Shown: one piece after another, positions 46,264-56,989 of the stretch
Layout: every line of letters starts with the position of its first letter
Position numbering within the stretch: position 1 is the stretch's first letter
Assembly (NCBI GenBank): GCA_027625915.1
Contig: JANTQA010000076.1
Location: forward strand, 3,101,501-3,165,500
DNA: 64,000 nt
Source of the DNA: Anaeramoeba flamelloides
Lineage: Eukaryota > Metamonada > Anaeramoebidae
Direction: 5' to 3'
Made by a program: the position numbers and the translations under genes
Notes under the pieces: generated by a model
The model's input: only the letters and a program-made list of their open reading frames with translations
The model's database searches: none
Told to the model about the DNA's origin: nothing

Positions 46264-46625
46264 TTAGCCTTTCATTTTTTGAAGAACTCTCTATGCAATA
46301 AAGGATCAAGAAATTGGAAGATGATAGTGAAGAAGAAACAGAATAAGAAAAAGAAAAAGACAAAGAAATATATTTCAAAGACACAAAGAAAATTAACAAC
46401 AAAAAAATAAAAGAAGAGTACCTGAACAGCAAGTTCCATAATTTCGTCTGTGATAAAGGTTTCCTTGTTTTTTGTTGCTATTTTGTTACATTCATTTGTA
46501 ACCTTTTGTAAAAAGATTTGATATTGGCAGTAGATGTAATAGGCGCTGTGCTCTTTGTTTGACATTTTTAAATTTGGGTTGTGCTTTTTAAAGATGTTTT
46601 TCATTATTGTTTTTGGAATTCTCAT
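46264..46625 (-). CDS. CENP-W-like histone-fold protein (two exons)
   Basis: Exon 1 is 46422-46625 (ATG at 46623-46625). The intron is 46291-46421 (GTACTC donor, GCATAG acceptor, 131 nt). Exon 2 is 46264-46290, ending TAA. The product has 76 residues: MRIPKTIMKNIFKKHNPNLK ... YCQYQIFLQKVTNECNKIAT ... ETFITDEIMELAVQ joined to RVLQKMKG. It parallels human CENP-W from PRGFLKRVFKRKKPQLRL through INKEHVLAAAKVILKKSRG, including the short C-terminus created by the splice. CENP-W pairs with CENP-T in the inner kinetochore, where the dimer binds DNA. Other small histone-fold subunits (Dr1, CHRAC/Dpb4 types) are alternatives, but length and termini favour CENP-W. Without splicing, the frame runs on into a hydrophobic stretch typical of intron sequence. 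Confidence 0.78.
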
Positions 46626-46869
46626 TTTTGTTTGAAGAAATAGACGTTAAAAAATTACTTTGAAAAAATGTTTTTTTGAAATTTAATTTTCCACTTAATT
46701 CAAATAGTATTCAAAACAATCATTACATTCTATTTGTTGTTGGGGTATTAGAGTTTAAAAAGTTGTTGAATAATTTTTTGTTGATTTCAATCAGCTATTA
46801 AAATTAAGTCTATACACTTTAAAATACACAGTCTAATTAATGAACAAGTACACATAAAAAAATTTTATT

Positions 46870-47624
46870 TTAAGGGATTAACCTCAAACAACATTTCGAT
46901 AATATTAAAGCATGTTATAATTGGGTGTAACTGTTGGTAGTGTGACATGGAACAAATAGTATCTGTGATTCTACATAAAAGTTTATGGTACAATAAATTT
47001 TTATATTTTTTACTAAATGATCACAATTAAAAATTGACATTTTGTAAATTCTTTTTTTAATTCCTTTTCCAAACCACAAAAAAAGAAACTCTATCTAACA
47101 GTTATTTGATATCTAATTGTTTATCTTTAGAACTTCCGAAAGTACTATTTTGTTAATTTTTTGAATTTCAAAGATCTCAATAATCATCATTATAAAAACC
47201 CAAAGACTGTTTAGTTTTTGTTTCTTTTTATAAAGCTAATTGTTACATCAATTTATATCCAATATTTCAGAAATAATTTGTCAAAAAAATCTATTCTTTA
47301 ATTCTAAAATTTTTAAAAAAATGAATTTTATACCAATTAATCTAGAATTTGACAGAAATTTTAGAAATATATTTTGCAACTTTGGGGTTGAGGGTTGATA
47401 ATTTAACCTTTAAATTTGGTGGTAAAAATGGAAATTTTTTTCTCAAGTTTTTGGGTTTTTTACCTTAAAACAATTAATCCTTTTTTTTGATGAGATGTAC
47501 AAATATTACTAATCAACTAATTGATTTTTAGAGACATTTGAATAATGTAGCACTAATATGTTTTATGTTGAAGATCAACATACTGTGATCTTATTTTTTT
47601 CGTATGTCGATGTTAATTCCTTAA
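46870..47624. mobile_element. TTAA-flanked element, family K, copy 2 (755 bp)
   Basis: The ends TTAAGGGATTAACCTCAAAC and (right, inward) TTAAGGAATTAACATCGACA are inverted. The interior matches 39176-39931 in reverse orientation (CATGTTATAATTGGGTGTAA; TTTAGAGACATTTGAATAAT with GTAGCAC). No coding frame. It starts 244 bp upstream of the CENP-W-like ATG. Confidence 0.72.
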
Positions 47625-47989
47625 TAAAACAATTCTTGGATATAAGGCCGATAATATTTGTTTGAGATTTTTGTATGAATTGAAAAAAAAAAAAAATCTT
47701 GTTTGTTATTCATGGAAAATCTTTTTTGTGTTTTATTGGTTTTTGTTTTGTATTTATTTTGATTATGAGGTGTGTCGTTTTTAGACTCTAAAAGTAGGAG
47801 TAAAAGGGTACTTGAGCTTTTATATATAACAATAAAATTTTCACTTCATTTCCCTTTTTTCTTGTATATAGAGAATTTAAAAATGTTGGTTATAAATTGA
47901 TATTTTACCTTGAAAATAGAAAGAAATTGGATTTTTTTTTCGAATTATTCCCTAAATGAACGAAAATTCAAAATTATTAATACATTTAA

Positions 47990-48290
47990 AATAGATTAAA
48001 GGGATCAGAAGAATATAATTTCATTCAAATTGGAAATATTTTTGATTGTTGTAAAATATGAAAATCATTTTTACATATTTGGGATTTTTATTTTTATTTT
48101 GGTTTTTGGATTACAGAATCTATTTCATTCAATCAATAATTTTTTAGATAATTGATATTATGTTAAAGTTGGGCTCTTCAAAACAAAATAAATTCAAATA
48201 AAATTAGTTCTTTTTGAGATCAAACAAATGATTGATCGATAATCCTAATAAAAGCTTAAAAAATATAACTGGGTTAATTGTTTTTATTTG
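47990..48290 (-). mobile_element. LINE fragment, C-terminal region
   Basis: It shares TTGTTGTAAAATATGAAAAT, GATATTATGTTAAAGTTGGG and AAATAAAATTAGTTC with 15890-16090 of the LINE, same orientation. It is a short scrap that belongs to the C-terminal part of the LINE polyprotein; no frame survives. Confidence 0.55.
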
Positions 48291-48500
48291 GAAACAATCA
48301 CCTTGTTATTATTTGAGTTTTTCCTTGAAGAACTAGAAATATGATATTATTCGAAGTGGTATAAGATGATATTGTGGGGTTCAAAGAACGACGATTGATA
48401 TCACCTTATCACACGAGCAATCTTGTTGTTTTGAGTATGAAATGTATGTATAACGAAGAATTATAAAAAGTGATTGTTTAATAAATGAAACAATATGAAA

Positions 48501-49522
48501 TAAACTCAATCCCAAAAAATGGGACACACAAAAAAATTATACTAATAAAAATATACATCAAAATACATAATACTTTAAAATTAAAATAATAAATTTACCG
48601 AAAATATTTAATGAATACTATTTATATATTTTATAGTCAATTTAAAAATAAATTCAAAAAATAAAAAAGAAAAAATAAAAAAAAGTGTGCCCCTATTTTT
48701 GGAACACGGTTACCCAAAAATTCATTTTTATTGAAAGAAAAATTAATAAAAACTATTAATAGATTCAGCTTGTCTTTTGATAACTAAATCTATCCTTTTA
48801 TGTATAGAGTTTACTAATTTTCTAAGTTTTCCCAACTCAAAGTATTTCATATATTAGTGAAAATTTTAATAAATTCCTCTTCGTTTTTAGCATTACAATT
48901 TTTCAATTTAGTATCCATAATTAACCGGTAATTCTCAATTGGAGTTAAATGTGGGGAATTGGGGGATTCAAGCGTACAGAACATTACACCCCCGTTTTAA
49001 GTAATTTTGAGTTTTTTGAAGTATGTGGACAAGCTCCATCCTTTTGAAAAATCCATTCCAACTCACTATGTTCTGATTAAACGAGTTGAATTACATTTGA
49101 TTTTTTGATAATATCTTTAATAATATATTCAGTATTCACACTTCCATTAATGATAATAAGGTCTGTTTGTATGGTATGTGCTATAGCACCCTGTATCATG
49201 GTTTTTTTTTTTTTTTTTTTTTTTTTCTTGATAAAAAAAGAATCTTTTTTCTTTTTGAGAGAGAAAAAAAAATTTTTCTTATGATCAGAATCAAAACTTT
49301 TAAATTTCATTTTAAAGTGATTTTGAGATTTACAAAAAGTTTTGAAAAAAATTATTGAAAATCAAAAATCAAAAAATAATTAAAAAAAATGATAAATAAT
49401 TAACTTTAAAATTATTTCTATTGGTTGTTAAAATCTAAAGTTTCTATTTAAGAGTCAAATATCACTTTTCTTGGAATTAAATTGATTTTGAAGGTGTGCC
49501 CCAAATTTTGGAATTGAGTTTA
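48501..49522 (-). mobile_element. Decayed Tc1/mariner transposon, internally deleted (1022 bp)
   Basis: The tips TAAACTCAATCCCAAAAAAT (left) and TAAACTCAATTCCAAAATTT (right, inward) are inverted with TA flanks, and each continues GGG-CACAC. The minus strand carries the C-terminal half of a Tc1-type transposase. IQTDLIIINGSVNTEYI corresponds to the 'FIDGTMNSE' segment. KDGACPHTSK has the second catalytic Asp (GAT at 49038-49040). SPNSPHLTPIEN has the catalytic Glu (GAG at 48934-48936), about 34 codons later as in DD34E enzymes. The tail SIHKRIDLVIKRQA is also typical. Stops and frame changes are present, and the DNA-binding domain and first Asp are deleted. A third terminus-like sequence (GTGTGCCCCTATTTTTGGAA) lies at about 48686, so 48501-48710 may be a separate small unit. 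Confidence 0.85.
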
Positions 49523-50559
49523 CTATTTATTTTTTCAACCCATGATCTAAGTCATCGAAACAAAAAAAAAACTAAAAAAATTTAACTAAAAAAACTAATT
49601 CGTTATTTTTTAATGGTACTTTATTTCACTTGTTCTTCAAAGAATCTGATTCTCTCATTTAAAATAAGAAAAAAATTGAAGATAAATTTTATATTTTCAT
49701 TATTGGAGTTAAAAATTGGTATACGTTTTACAGTGACAAACTAGGTAGTATAACCCTTCCAGGAGATCTATTTCCTCGTTTATTTCCTTATTCCAAGCTA
49801 TTCTCGAAAACAATCAAACGTAAAAACATGTATTCTCCTAAATTTTTAATGATGATTTTTTTTTCGATTGATCTAAAATTTCTCTACTTGACATTGTAAA
49901 ATTTAATGATTTTTTTTTTATTTTTCTTAAAATTATAATTTATTTTTTCTTCTTTTGGAAGATTCTATAAATGGTTCATTGTTTCTTTTTTTAGAGAACA
50001 GGGATAACAAATAAAATATTTTCAAAATTGATATTACTTTTTTAATTAATGATAAAAAAAACAATTTTTGTATTTAAACCTTGTTTTTGATAAAGAAAGG
50101 AAATTTATTCCTTTTCCAAACATTCCCCAAATCACCAAATACTTTTTTTGTGTTTTTCTTGGGTAGGTGTTTGGGTTCCTTAATCAAAATATGCTTATCG
50201 TTGATTTGAAATTGAGAAATTCACTAATATCACTGTTATAAATTAAACAAGATTGAATTTTTTTAAAAAAAGTACTGTTAAATTACTTGAAATATCATAT
50301 TTAAAGACAATTTTTATTAGTAAAATACTTTTTATTTTACTTGGTTAGAATTGGAAATAAAAAGATCCAAAATTTTTCAAACTTTTCCTAATAATACAAA
50401 GAATTCTAAAGATCTATACATGTAACTATAATTCAATCTTAAACCTATAAGAGTTCTAATCTCTTTCTTATCTGTCGTTCTCAAAAAAAATTATTTACTT
50501 ATATTTTCATAAAGAAATCGAAAGTGTTTAAAAAAAAAATAGGAATGTTTTTTTTTTTG
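49523..50559. other. Spacer, nothing recognised
   Basis: AT-rich sequence without an open frame of note. Confidence 0.45.
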
Positions 50560-50780
50560 TTATTCTCTCCAAAATTATTAAGTATTCTATATTTATTAGT
50601 ATTTATAATTATTTATTGTTTCTTTTGAGAGTGTTTTAATTTATAAAAAAATGTTAATATTTAACTTAATAGGTGTTTTTAATTTGGTATTTCATTTAGA
50701 ATTAATTAAATATGATTTTTTAAAAAAAAAATCATTTTGATATCTTAAATATTTTAAATTGGTTTAAAAGTTAGGACACC
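50560..50780 (-). mobile_element. LINE fragment
   Basis: CTCTCCAAAATTATTAAGTA, ATAATTATTTATTGTTTCTT, TTTATAAAAAAATGTTAATA and TTAAATTGGTTTAAAAG match 16145-16350 of the LINE in order and orientation. It is too decayed for a frame. Confidence 0.5.
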
Positions 50781-51189
50781 TTTTATATAATATGCAGGGT
50801 TGATATTTTGATCAAATCCTTAATAATAAAAATGGTTTAAAAATATAAAAATTAATGGAAGGTCAAAATAAACCTCATTTCAAAAAGTATGATTCTCCTG
50901 AAATAATAAATTGGCAAAAAAAAAAAAAATATCAATTAGTATTTAAAAACTTGAAATGGTTCAATATAATTTGTAATTTACTTTTAAATCATTCTAAATC
51001 TTTAAAAAGTTGTTTTTTAAAAAATTAAAAAAAATGTAACCAAAAAACTAAAAAAAAAGTGAGTCATAATTTTTGAAAAGAGTGCTACCAATTTTTTATT
51101 ACTGAAATTTTTTTGAAAAAAAGTTAACACCCAGATTTTTTCTGATCATTAAATTCATTTTATAAGATATTACAGTTGCAGAAAAAAAT
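50780..51189. repeat. Fragment related to 24.86-25.05 kb
   Basis: ACTTTTAAATCATTCTAAAT, TAAAAAAAATGTAACC and GTGAGTCATAATTTTTGAAA align in order with 24868-24965, and the AAAAAAAGTTAACA block aligns with 25000-25010. It is an old dispersed repeat. Confidence 0.45.
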
Positions 51190-51192
51190 TAA

Positions 51193-52026
51193 GATATCGG
51201 AAAAATTGTGACCCTTATTTTGTCAAAAATTAAAATTTTAATTGCCAACATTAGTAAAACTGATCAAAACCACCAAAATTTTTGAAGATAATAAGAATCG
51301 AAATGGGGAACAAAGACTTATAAAAAGTATATTATCTAACTTTACTTTATTTATTCCAATCGTATTCAGATCCTCTAAATAGAATTTCTTAAATATTAAA
51401 TCCTTATTTTTGATTGTAAAAAGTGGTAAAAATGAGTAAAAAGTGAATTTTTTGGACAATTCATATATGGTAAATTAAGACTTTACGAGGTGGCACTTAA
51501 TATTTAATCTGATTTATTTTGTGTATATTTAGAAGAAAAATTGATTTAGTTAAGATAAAGTAATTGTGTAAATGTGAACTTTTTCGATTTTTCTTTTTAA
51601 ATCTTAATAAAATCTGAAAACTTTCTTTTTTATAAAAATGGTATTGAATATCAAGATTAAGGATTAAAGGTCCAAAGGGGTCCATATAAATTCAAAGAAC
51701 TAACCGTGGAAATCCTTATTCTTTAAAATAACATTGAAAATGGTCTTAATAAAAAATATTGAAAATTCTTCATTTTCCCATTTCTGTGAAGATTTAGTTT
51801 TATAAAAAAATTTGAACTATTGTGTTTAACATTCTTCAGGGACTTCCATGATGAAATTGAAATCTCAGTAAATAATGTGAGATACTCTATTTCTGAAAAG
51901 TTTTTAATCTAAATTTGAATTCTTATTATCTTCAAAGAATCTGGGTGGTTTTGATCAGTTTTACTAATGTTGGCAATTAAATTTTTAATTTTTGACAAAA
52001 TAAGGGTCACGCTTTTTTTCCATATC
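51193..52026. mobile_element. Long foldback element, arms of about 108 bp (834 bp)
   Basis: Arms 51193-51300 and 51917-52026 are inverse complements with few mismatches; for example AATTGCCAACATTAGTAAAA at 51240 and its inverse near 51957. The outer part (AAAATTGTGACCCTTATTTT) resembles the terminus of the 19255-19853 element. The 616-nt loop has only a weak minus-strand frame (51497-51685). It is probably a foldback DNA transposon derivative. Confidence 0.75.
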
Positions 52027-52414
52027 CCAATTTATTTCCCTAGCATTAATTTTGACTTTTGTAAAGTTTTATTGGAAATTATTTTCTTTTTTGAAGTTAT
52101 ATTCCTAAATATTTTTTTGGAAAACTGGTTTAATTTTTTAATTTTGTCGATTTATTTGTTCTTGAAAAAATTACACATTCGAATATTTGATAAAAATTGA
52201 AAAAAAAATGAATTTTCTTTGATTTTTTTTTTATTTTTTATATTGAAAAAAATATTAAGATTCATAAGAACAAACATAATTTTCTTGAGAATAAAAATTA
52301 TGTTGAATGAACAACAATTGAAAATAGTCGTAGAAATAAAAATAGAAATAGAAATTAAGATTTGTAATAAAAAAAATCTTTTTTATGAAAGAAAGCGATT
52401 AAATTCGAAAGCGA
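52027..52414. other. Spacer, nothing recognised
   Basis: AT-rich K/I-coding sequence in all frames; no motif. Confidence 0.45.
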
Positions 52415-52605
52415 ATAGTTGAATCTTCCTGTGAAGGAGCTGCCCCAACAGCATGCATATATAATAGCAAGTGTTGTTGTTTTGTCATCAGTAAACAGCT
52501 TCCTACCTTGAAAATCAAAATAAGTTCTCAACCGATGGACTACCAACGGAAGAGCAACAACCTCCACAAAATAATTGATTGGTATGTTATTGTTGTGTGG
52601 ATAAT
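52415..52605 (-). other. GC-raised island, possible exon or RNA gene
   Basis: The composition is much less AT-rich than the flanks. On the minus strand a canonical acceptor (T8 then CAATTAG) ends at 52606. The following frame is open: IIHNNNIPINYFVEVVALPL, VVHRLRTYFDFQGRKLFTDD, KTTTLAIIYACCWG. A GTAGGA donor candidate at 52506 would define a 99-nt exon. A box C-like TGATGAC is also present, but no paired box D was found. Product unknown. It lies 255 nt beyond the bZIP stop codon on the same strand, so it could be a separate gene or a transcript extension. Confidence 0.35.
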
Positions 52606-52859
52606 CTAATTGAAAAAAAATTGATCTAAATTGTTTAGCCCATTCGTGATGATTTTAATTCAAGTCCAAGTTTGTTTGCATGTTTATTCTTTTGATTAAA
52701 GAAATGGAATTACAAGAATCAAAATTGATTTTTTATAATTGTCCTTTAATTCAAAAAAAAAGACATTCGATTCAAACAACCTTAAAAATTATAAAAAAAA
52801 AAAAAAAAACACATCATCGAACAAAACTAAATAATTTAGATCATAGATTAACACACAAA

Positions 52860-53396
52860 TCAATTATTCTGTGAATGGTGATTTTCATGATAAGAATTGT
52901 TTAACTGACTGGTGAACATGCTCGAATCAATTCCAAACTTCTTTTGAAGTAAATGGAACAATAGGTCGATATCAGAACGCTTTCTTTGTCGTTCTACCTC
53001 TTGATTGAGGGAATTCACCAGCTTGATAAGTCTTTCACGCTCTTGGCGCAACTCGTCAACTTCTCTTTCGATCTGTGAAATGTACATTTTCTTTTTCTCG
53101 CGCGATTTCCTTGCAGAAATCCTGTTCAGTTCTCGTTTCCTTTTCAGTATTTCTTCTGATGGCACAGATTGAGTGTTTGATTTTTTTCTTTTCCTTGTGT
53201 TGTTTGTTTTGGTTGTTGTTGTTGTTGTTGTTGTTTTTGGTTTGTCTGTTGTTGTTGTTTTTGTAATTTTCTCTTTCATGGCCATTTCAATGGTTGCAGT
53301 TTCACCGATCATAGGAAGAGCAGACTCAAACGAGTCAAACTTTCCAAAGTCAGTGGCAATAAAGTCCAAAGACGGTATTGTGGAATAAGTAGTCAT
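52860..53396 (-). CDS. bZIP transcription factor, 178 residues
   Basis: Intact single exon, ATG at 53394-53396, TGA stop. Residues 85-103 form the basic DNA-binding region with the signature N-x7-R (N91 RISARKS R99), preceded by KRKREL. The zipper follows with hydrophobic heptads I109, L116, L123, L130. Between 42 and 66 is a Thr/Lys-rich low-complexity stretch and at 68-73 a nuclear-localisation-like RKRKKS. The family binds DNA as dimers in the nucleus to regulate transcription. The target set cannot be inferred. The N-terminal 40 residues, rich in acidic and hydrophobic residues, could be an activation region. Confidence 0.92.
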   Translation of the reverse strand: MTTYSTIPSLDFIATDFGKFDSFESALPMIGETATIEMAMKEKITKTTTTDKPKTTTTTTTTKTNNTRKRKKSNTQSVPSEEILKRKRELNRISARKSREKKKMYISQIEREVDELRQERERLIKLVNSLNQEVERQRKRSDIDLLFHLLQKKFGIDSSMFTSQLNNSYHENHHSQNN

Positions 53397-54329
53397 AAGT
53401 AATAGTAATATAGTGTTGGTATAATTGGAGGTGGAATTGTGGAAAATATTAAATAAAGTGAGTAAAATAAATTTTCACTGATTATAAAAAAAATGAAAAT
53501 GAAAAAGAACAAAAAGTTTTTAAAAATTATTTTTTTTTGAAATGACACCTTAGTGACGTAATAATCATTATTTTTTTAATTCCTGATTTTAGAAAATCCC
53601 AAGTTCTGAAAAGCACATACCATAAACAGGTTTTGTGTCTGAGAATTAGAGCACTTTGTATTGGTATTTCTCGTTAGAGAAATTTTACATTATTCTTCAT
53701 AAAAAATGTTTTTTTTTAATAGATCAAGTATTGGTTGTCCCTGAAGAACTCAACTTTTTCATAACAAACCATCTCACTTTTGAGTCAATACAAAAGAGTT
53801 TCTAAAAAAATTTCAAATTCTCTTTTCTTATTTTTCCCCCTTTTTTGTCTTTAACCAAGAAACCAACAAAACACTTTTATACACCTATTTCTAATTTTTC
53901 GATTTAGAAATATTCAAACAAAATAAAATTCTATTTTTTATTATTTTAATGAATTCGAAATGTGTTGATGTGAGTGCTTGACACTTGTCCTAGAATGAAT
54001 AAAAAAATAATGAGATAAATTAACTCAGTATTTTCCACAAAACTTTGCTTTTTTAAAGCAAAACAAGAAAGATCCACTTTCCAAATAGACTTTTTTGAAT
54101 CAAGAATGAAAAGAAGAAAAAAACAACAAAAGAACAGTTTAGAAGATATTTGTTACCATTTTCTTCTTAGTTTGTATGAATCCAATCAAGAAATTACCTT
54201 TAATTTCTCACCACATTACTATTTATTATTTTTTTAAAAAAATATTTGAACCAATTTTATATAAATTTCTTGATCCAAATATTTTTTTAAAAATAAAGAG
54301 AAAATTTTGAAAACAATTCAATTATTGGG
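53397..54329. other. 5' flank of the bZIP gene and spacer
   Basis: The first 250 nt upstream of the bZIP ATG include a TGACACC and TTAGTGACGTAATAATC segment near 53543-53565. TGACGTAA matches a CRE/ATF-type half-palindrome bound by bZIP proteins, so autoregulation is possible but unproven. About 54130-54240 (CTTCTTAGTTTGTATGAATC; CACATTACTATTTATTATT) is shared with 30190-30260. Confidence 0.4.
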
Positions 54330-54850
54330 GTAGTAAACGAAAAAAATTCTTATCATTAATATAATATCAAATTTTAAAAAAAATTTTACCTCATCTTGAA
54401 ATTTAAAAATGGAGTCGAAATCTGATTACTACAAGACCAAACTTACATTTTATAACCATTTTTAGAAATTCTAATTGTTTTTCAAAGGTTCACTATTGAT
54501 CTCAATTTTGAAAAAGTTCAAAATCCAAATTTATTTCTTTTTTTTTTTAACAAAAATTATTTTTCTAAGTCAGAAGATTGAAACCTATTTATGTCTGAAA
54601 AAAGTACACGTTTTTTTTTTTTTAAAACCCTCCGGATTTTATTTTGAAATAACCCAATATAAAAAAACAACTTAATTTCAAAAAAATTATTAATTGGTTA
54701 AAATTGTAAAAAAAAATGATTTTTATATTCAAAGAACAGTTCACATCAATTTTTTCTTATTATTGAACAAAATAAATAACGAACGAAAGAACCAAACAAT
54801 CAAATTAATAAATCTTCTCAAAATACTTGTGGAAAATCTCGAATATCCAA
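54330..54850. repeat. Dispersed repeat family F, partial copy
   Basis: It shares TCTGATTACTACAAGACCAA, CAAATCCAAATTTATTTC-type and ATTCAAAGAACAGTTCACAT landmarks with 27660-28890. Truncated on the right. Confidence 0.5.
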
Positions 54851-55526
54851 CTTAACGACTACTTTAACAAATTCAAATTTAAAGTATCGTGCGTTTCTAT
54901 CAGGTTTTAGTGGTTGTTAAATCTCATAAATTTTTATTCAGCGAGATATAAGAAGGAAAAAATGTCATTTTTTTTTGAAGAAAAAGTTCATAAATTTTAG
55001 TCTTTTCGTATCTCGAAATGACAAAGAACGTTGGCAAAAATAAATAACTTTTTTAGAAAATTTCTATTTATGTGAAAGTGATAAACCTTGAGACAATGTT
55101 GAATGGTATCTTTTATTTATTTGTGATATGTGAGATAATTTGAGAAGGATTGCCATTTTCACAAAACAGGTCAATAAGGAGAAAAGTTAAAATTCTGAAT
55201 GAAGATACCTTTGTTATTTTAGAACAAAGATATTTTTGAATAGTGTCTACCATAAAGTATTTGGTATCGGATTAAATCCACTCAAATTCCCATTTCCTAA
55301 AAACAAAAAGATCATTTTTTCTAAACTTGACGGATCAACCAAAGTAATAATTTTTTTAGAAACAAAAACCGATTAATTTTTGCAACTTTAATTTTCCAAA
55401 AGATCCTTTCATGAAAAATTCTTCAAAGCTTTACGACACAAACCTCAACACAATTTGTCTTGATCCAACAAATTGTGTTTTGAGAGAAATGATCCTAACA
55501 AAAAAAAGCAAAAAAAAGAATTAAAA

Positions 55527-55709
55527 ATGACAATTACGTTTGGCATAGATCGTGTTGTTCCACAAACAATCAGAAAAGACACATTCCTCTTAGTCATAGC
55601 TGGGAGATTTAATTCAAGCAAAAAACAAAAAGAACCAAAAAAAAAAAAAAAAAAAGACAAAATCACACCCCTTAAGGACTATTCGAATTTTATGCTCTGC
55701 GAGGGTTGA
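55527..55709 (+). CDS. Hypothetical small ORF cut by a MITE
   Basis: An ATG at 55527 opens MTITFGIDRVVPQTIRKDTF, LLVIAGRFNSSKKQKEPK and a lysine tract, and the frame then enters the inverted-repeat element at 55672. The first 100 nt have balanced composition, unlike the surroundings. The last 12 residues are element-encoded, so the original 3' end is lost or lies elsewhere. The product is not recognised. Confidence 0.28.
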   Translation: MTITFGIDRVVPQTIRKDTFLLVIAGRFNSSKKQKEPKKKKKKDKITPLKDYSNFMLCEG

Positions 55710-56095
55710 AATACCATACAGTAAATGCTTCAAATGTTTAAAAAGTTATAGGTTTTTCTGAAAGTCAAAATATTGCAATTTTTCAGATTCTAACTGTTTT
55801 CTTGAAAATTAAAAAAATATTTTGAGATCCAAAATTTAACTGAATTCCCTCAAAAAACATTGCAAATTTGAATTACTAATTTTTAACCTATTTCTGCTGT
55901 GACTTTCCACTTTATATTAAACTATATTGATACCACTCCACTAAACTCTTGTTATATAAATATACAAAGTGGAAAGTAATTCCAAAAATTGTAATATTTT
56001 GACTTTCAGAAAAACCTATAACTTTTATACTAGTTTTACAATTTACAGTATGGTATTCCAACCCTCGCAGAGCATAAAATTCGAATAGTCCTTAA
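55672..56095. mobile_element. MITE with long perfect termini and TTAA tips (424 bp)
   Basis: The left arm TTAAGGACTATTCGAATTTT, continuing ATGCTCTGCGAGGGTTG, is repeated exactly in inverse at the right end, 37 nt without mismatch. Near-perfect pairing continues through ATACCATAC and again through GTTATAGGTTTTTCTGAAAG and the GTCAAAATATTGCAATTTTT block. TTAA or TA is the likely target. Its high arm identity makes it one of the youngest elements here. No coding capacity. Confidence 0.88.
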
Positions 56096-56989
56096 TAATA
56101 ATTAATCAGTCGTTCCAGAAATACCGTGAAAATTTATAAATAAGAACCTTAAATTTATTTTCTATTCTGAAATTTTGTTTTGAACAACAAACCATAAAAG
56201 AGTTGTTTAAAGCTCATCATAAACCATAAAATTTATAATACAAGATTAAAAAGAAGTTATAAATTTTTTGGTTCCTTTTGTTTTGAGAATTGACAAACAA
56301 ATTCATTTAAAACTTGCATTAATGTGGATCTTCAATTTCCAAAATTGTAAAAATCCCTGGTTTTTACAATTTATAAACAAAGATCGAAAAATATAATCGA
56401 GTTTCCATGAATTCGGTGATTTCTTGTGATTTCAATTCTTGAGAAAATTTAATTTTTGTCTTTGTTTTTACAAAAAAAATAACTCTAATGAAGTAAGAGA
56501 AGTTGAAATTTTTATCTTTTGATAAAAATTGAATTTTCTATTTTAAAAAACACAATTTTATAATAGAGAACCAATTTTGATGTCTTATAAATTTTCAGGT
56601 AGGGCTGGGACGGTTGTATGGTTTGTGGAAAAATGTAACAATTCAAAGTAACTCAATGGTCAAAAATCTTTGACAATTTGATCATTTAGATTTAAAGTTG
56701 TTTCTTGAGAGTGTTTTTAAGGTTAAAAAATCTCCGTTATTTTTCAATTTCATTTTTACATTTCTTAGCGAGGTATTCGAGATTGCATATCTCAAAATTT
56801 TTTGTTCATTTTTCATGAGAAAAAAATGACAAAAAATGCAATTTTGATCCTAATTGGAGAATATTTTGAAGATCCTGAGTTCTCATTTGAAATGATATTG
56901 TATATATAGGTGTTAAAACTATTTGATAAATCCAAAAAGTAGTTGTTAAGTGACATGTAAACATAAAAAAAATCTTCTCATAGATTTAA
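56096..56989. other. Spacer, nothing firmly recognised
   Basis: AT-rich. GGTAGGGCTGGGACGGTTGT at 56598-56617 resembles the right terminus of the 18651-19101 element, but no partner end was found. Confidence 0.4.

Noticed and set aside
52355-52567. Signal peptidase subunit SPC12 similarity (FDFQGRKL)
   Set aside because: Only a few residues match and the two expected membrane helices are missing.
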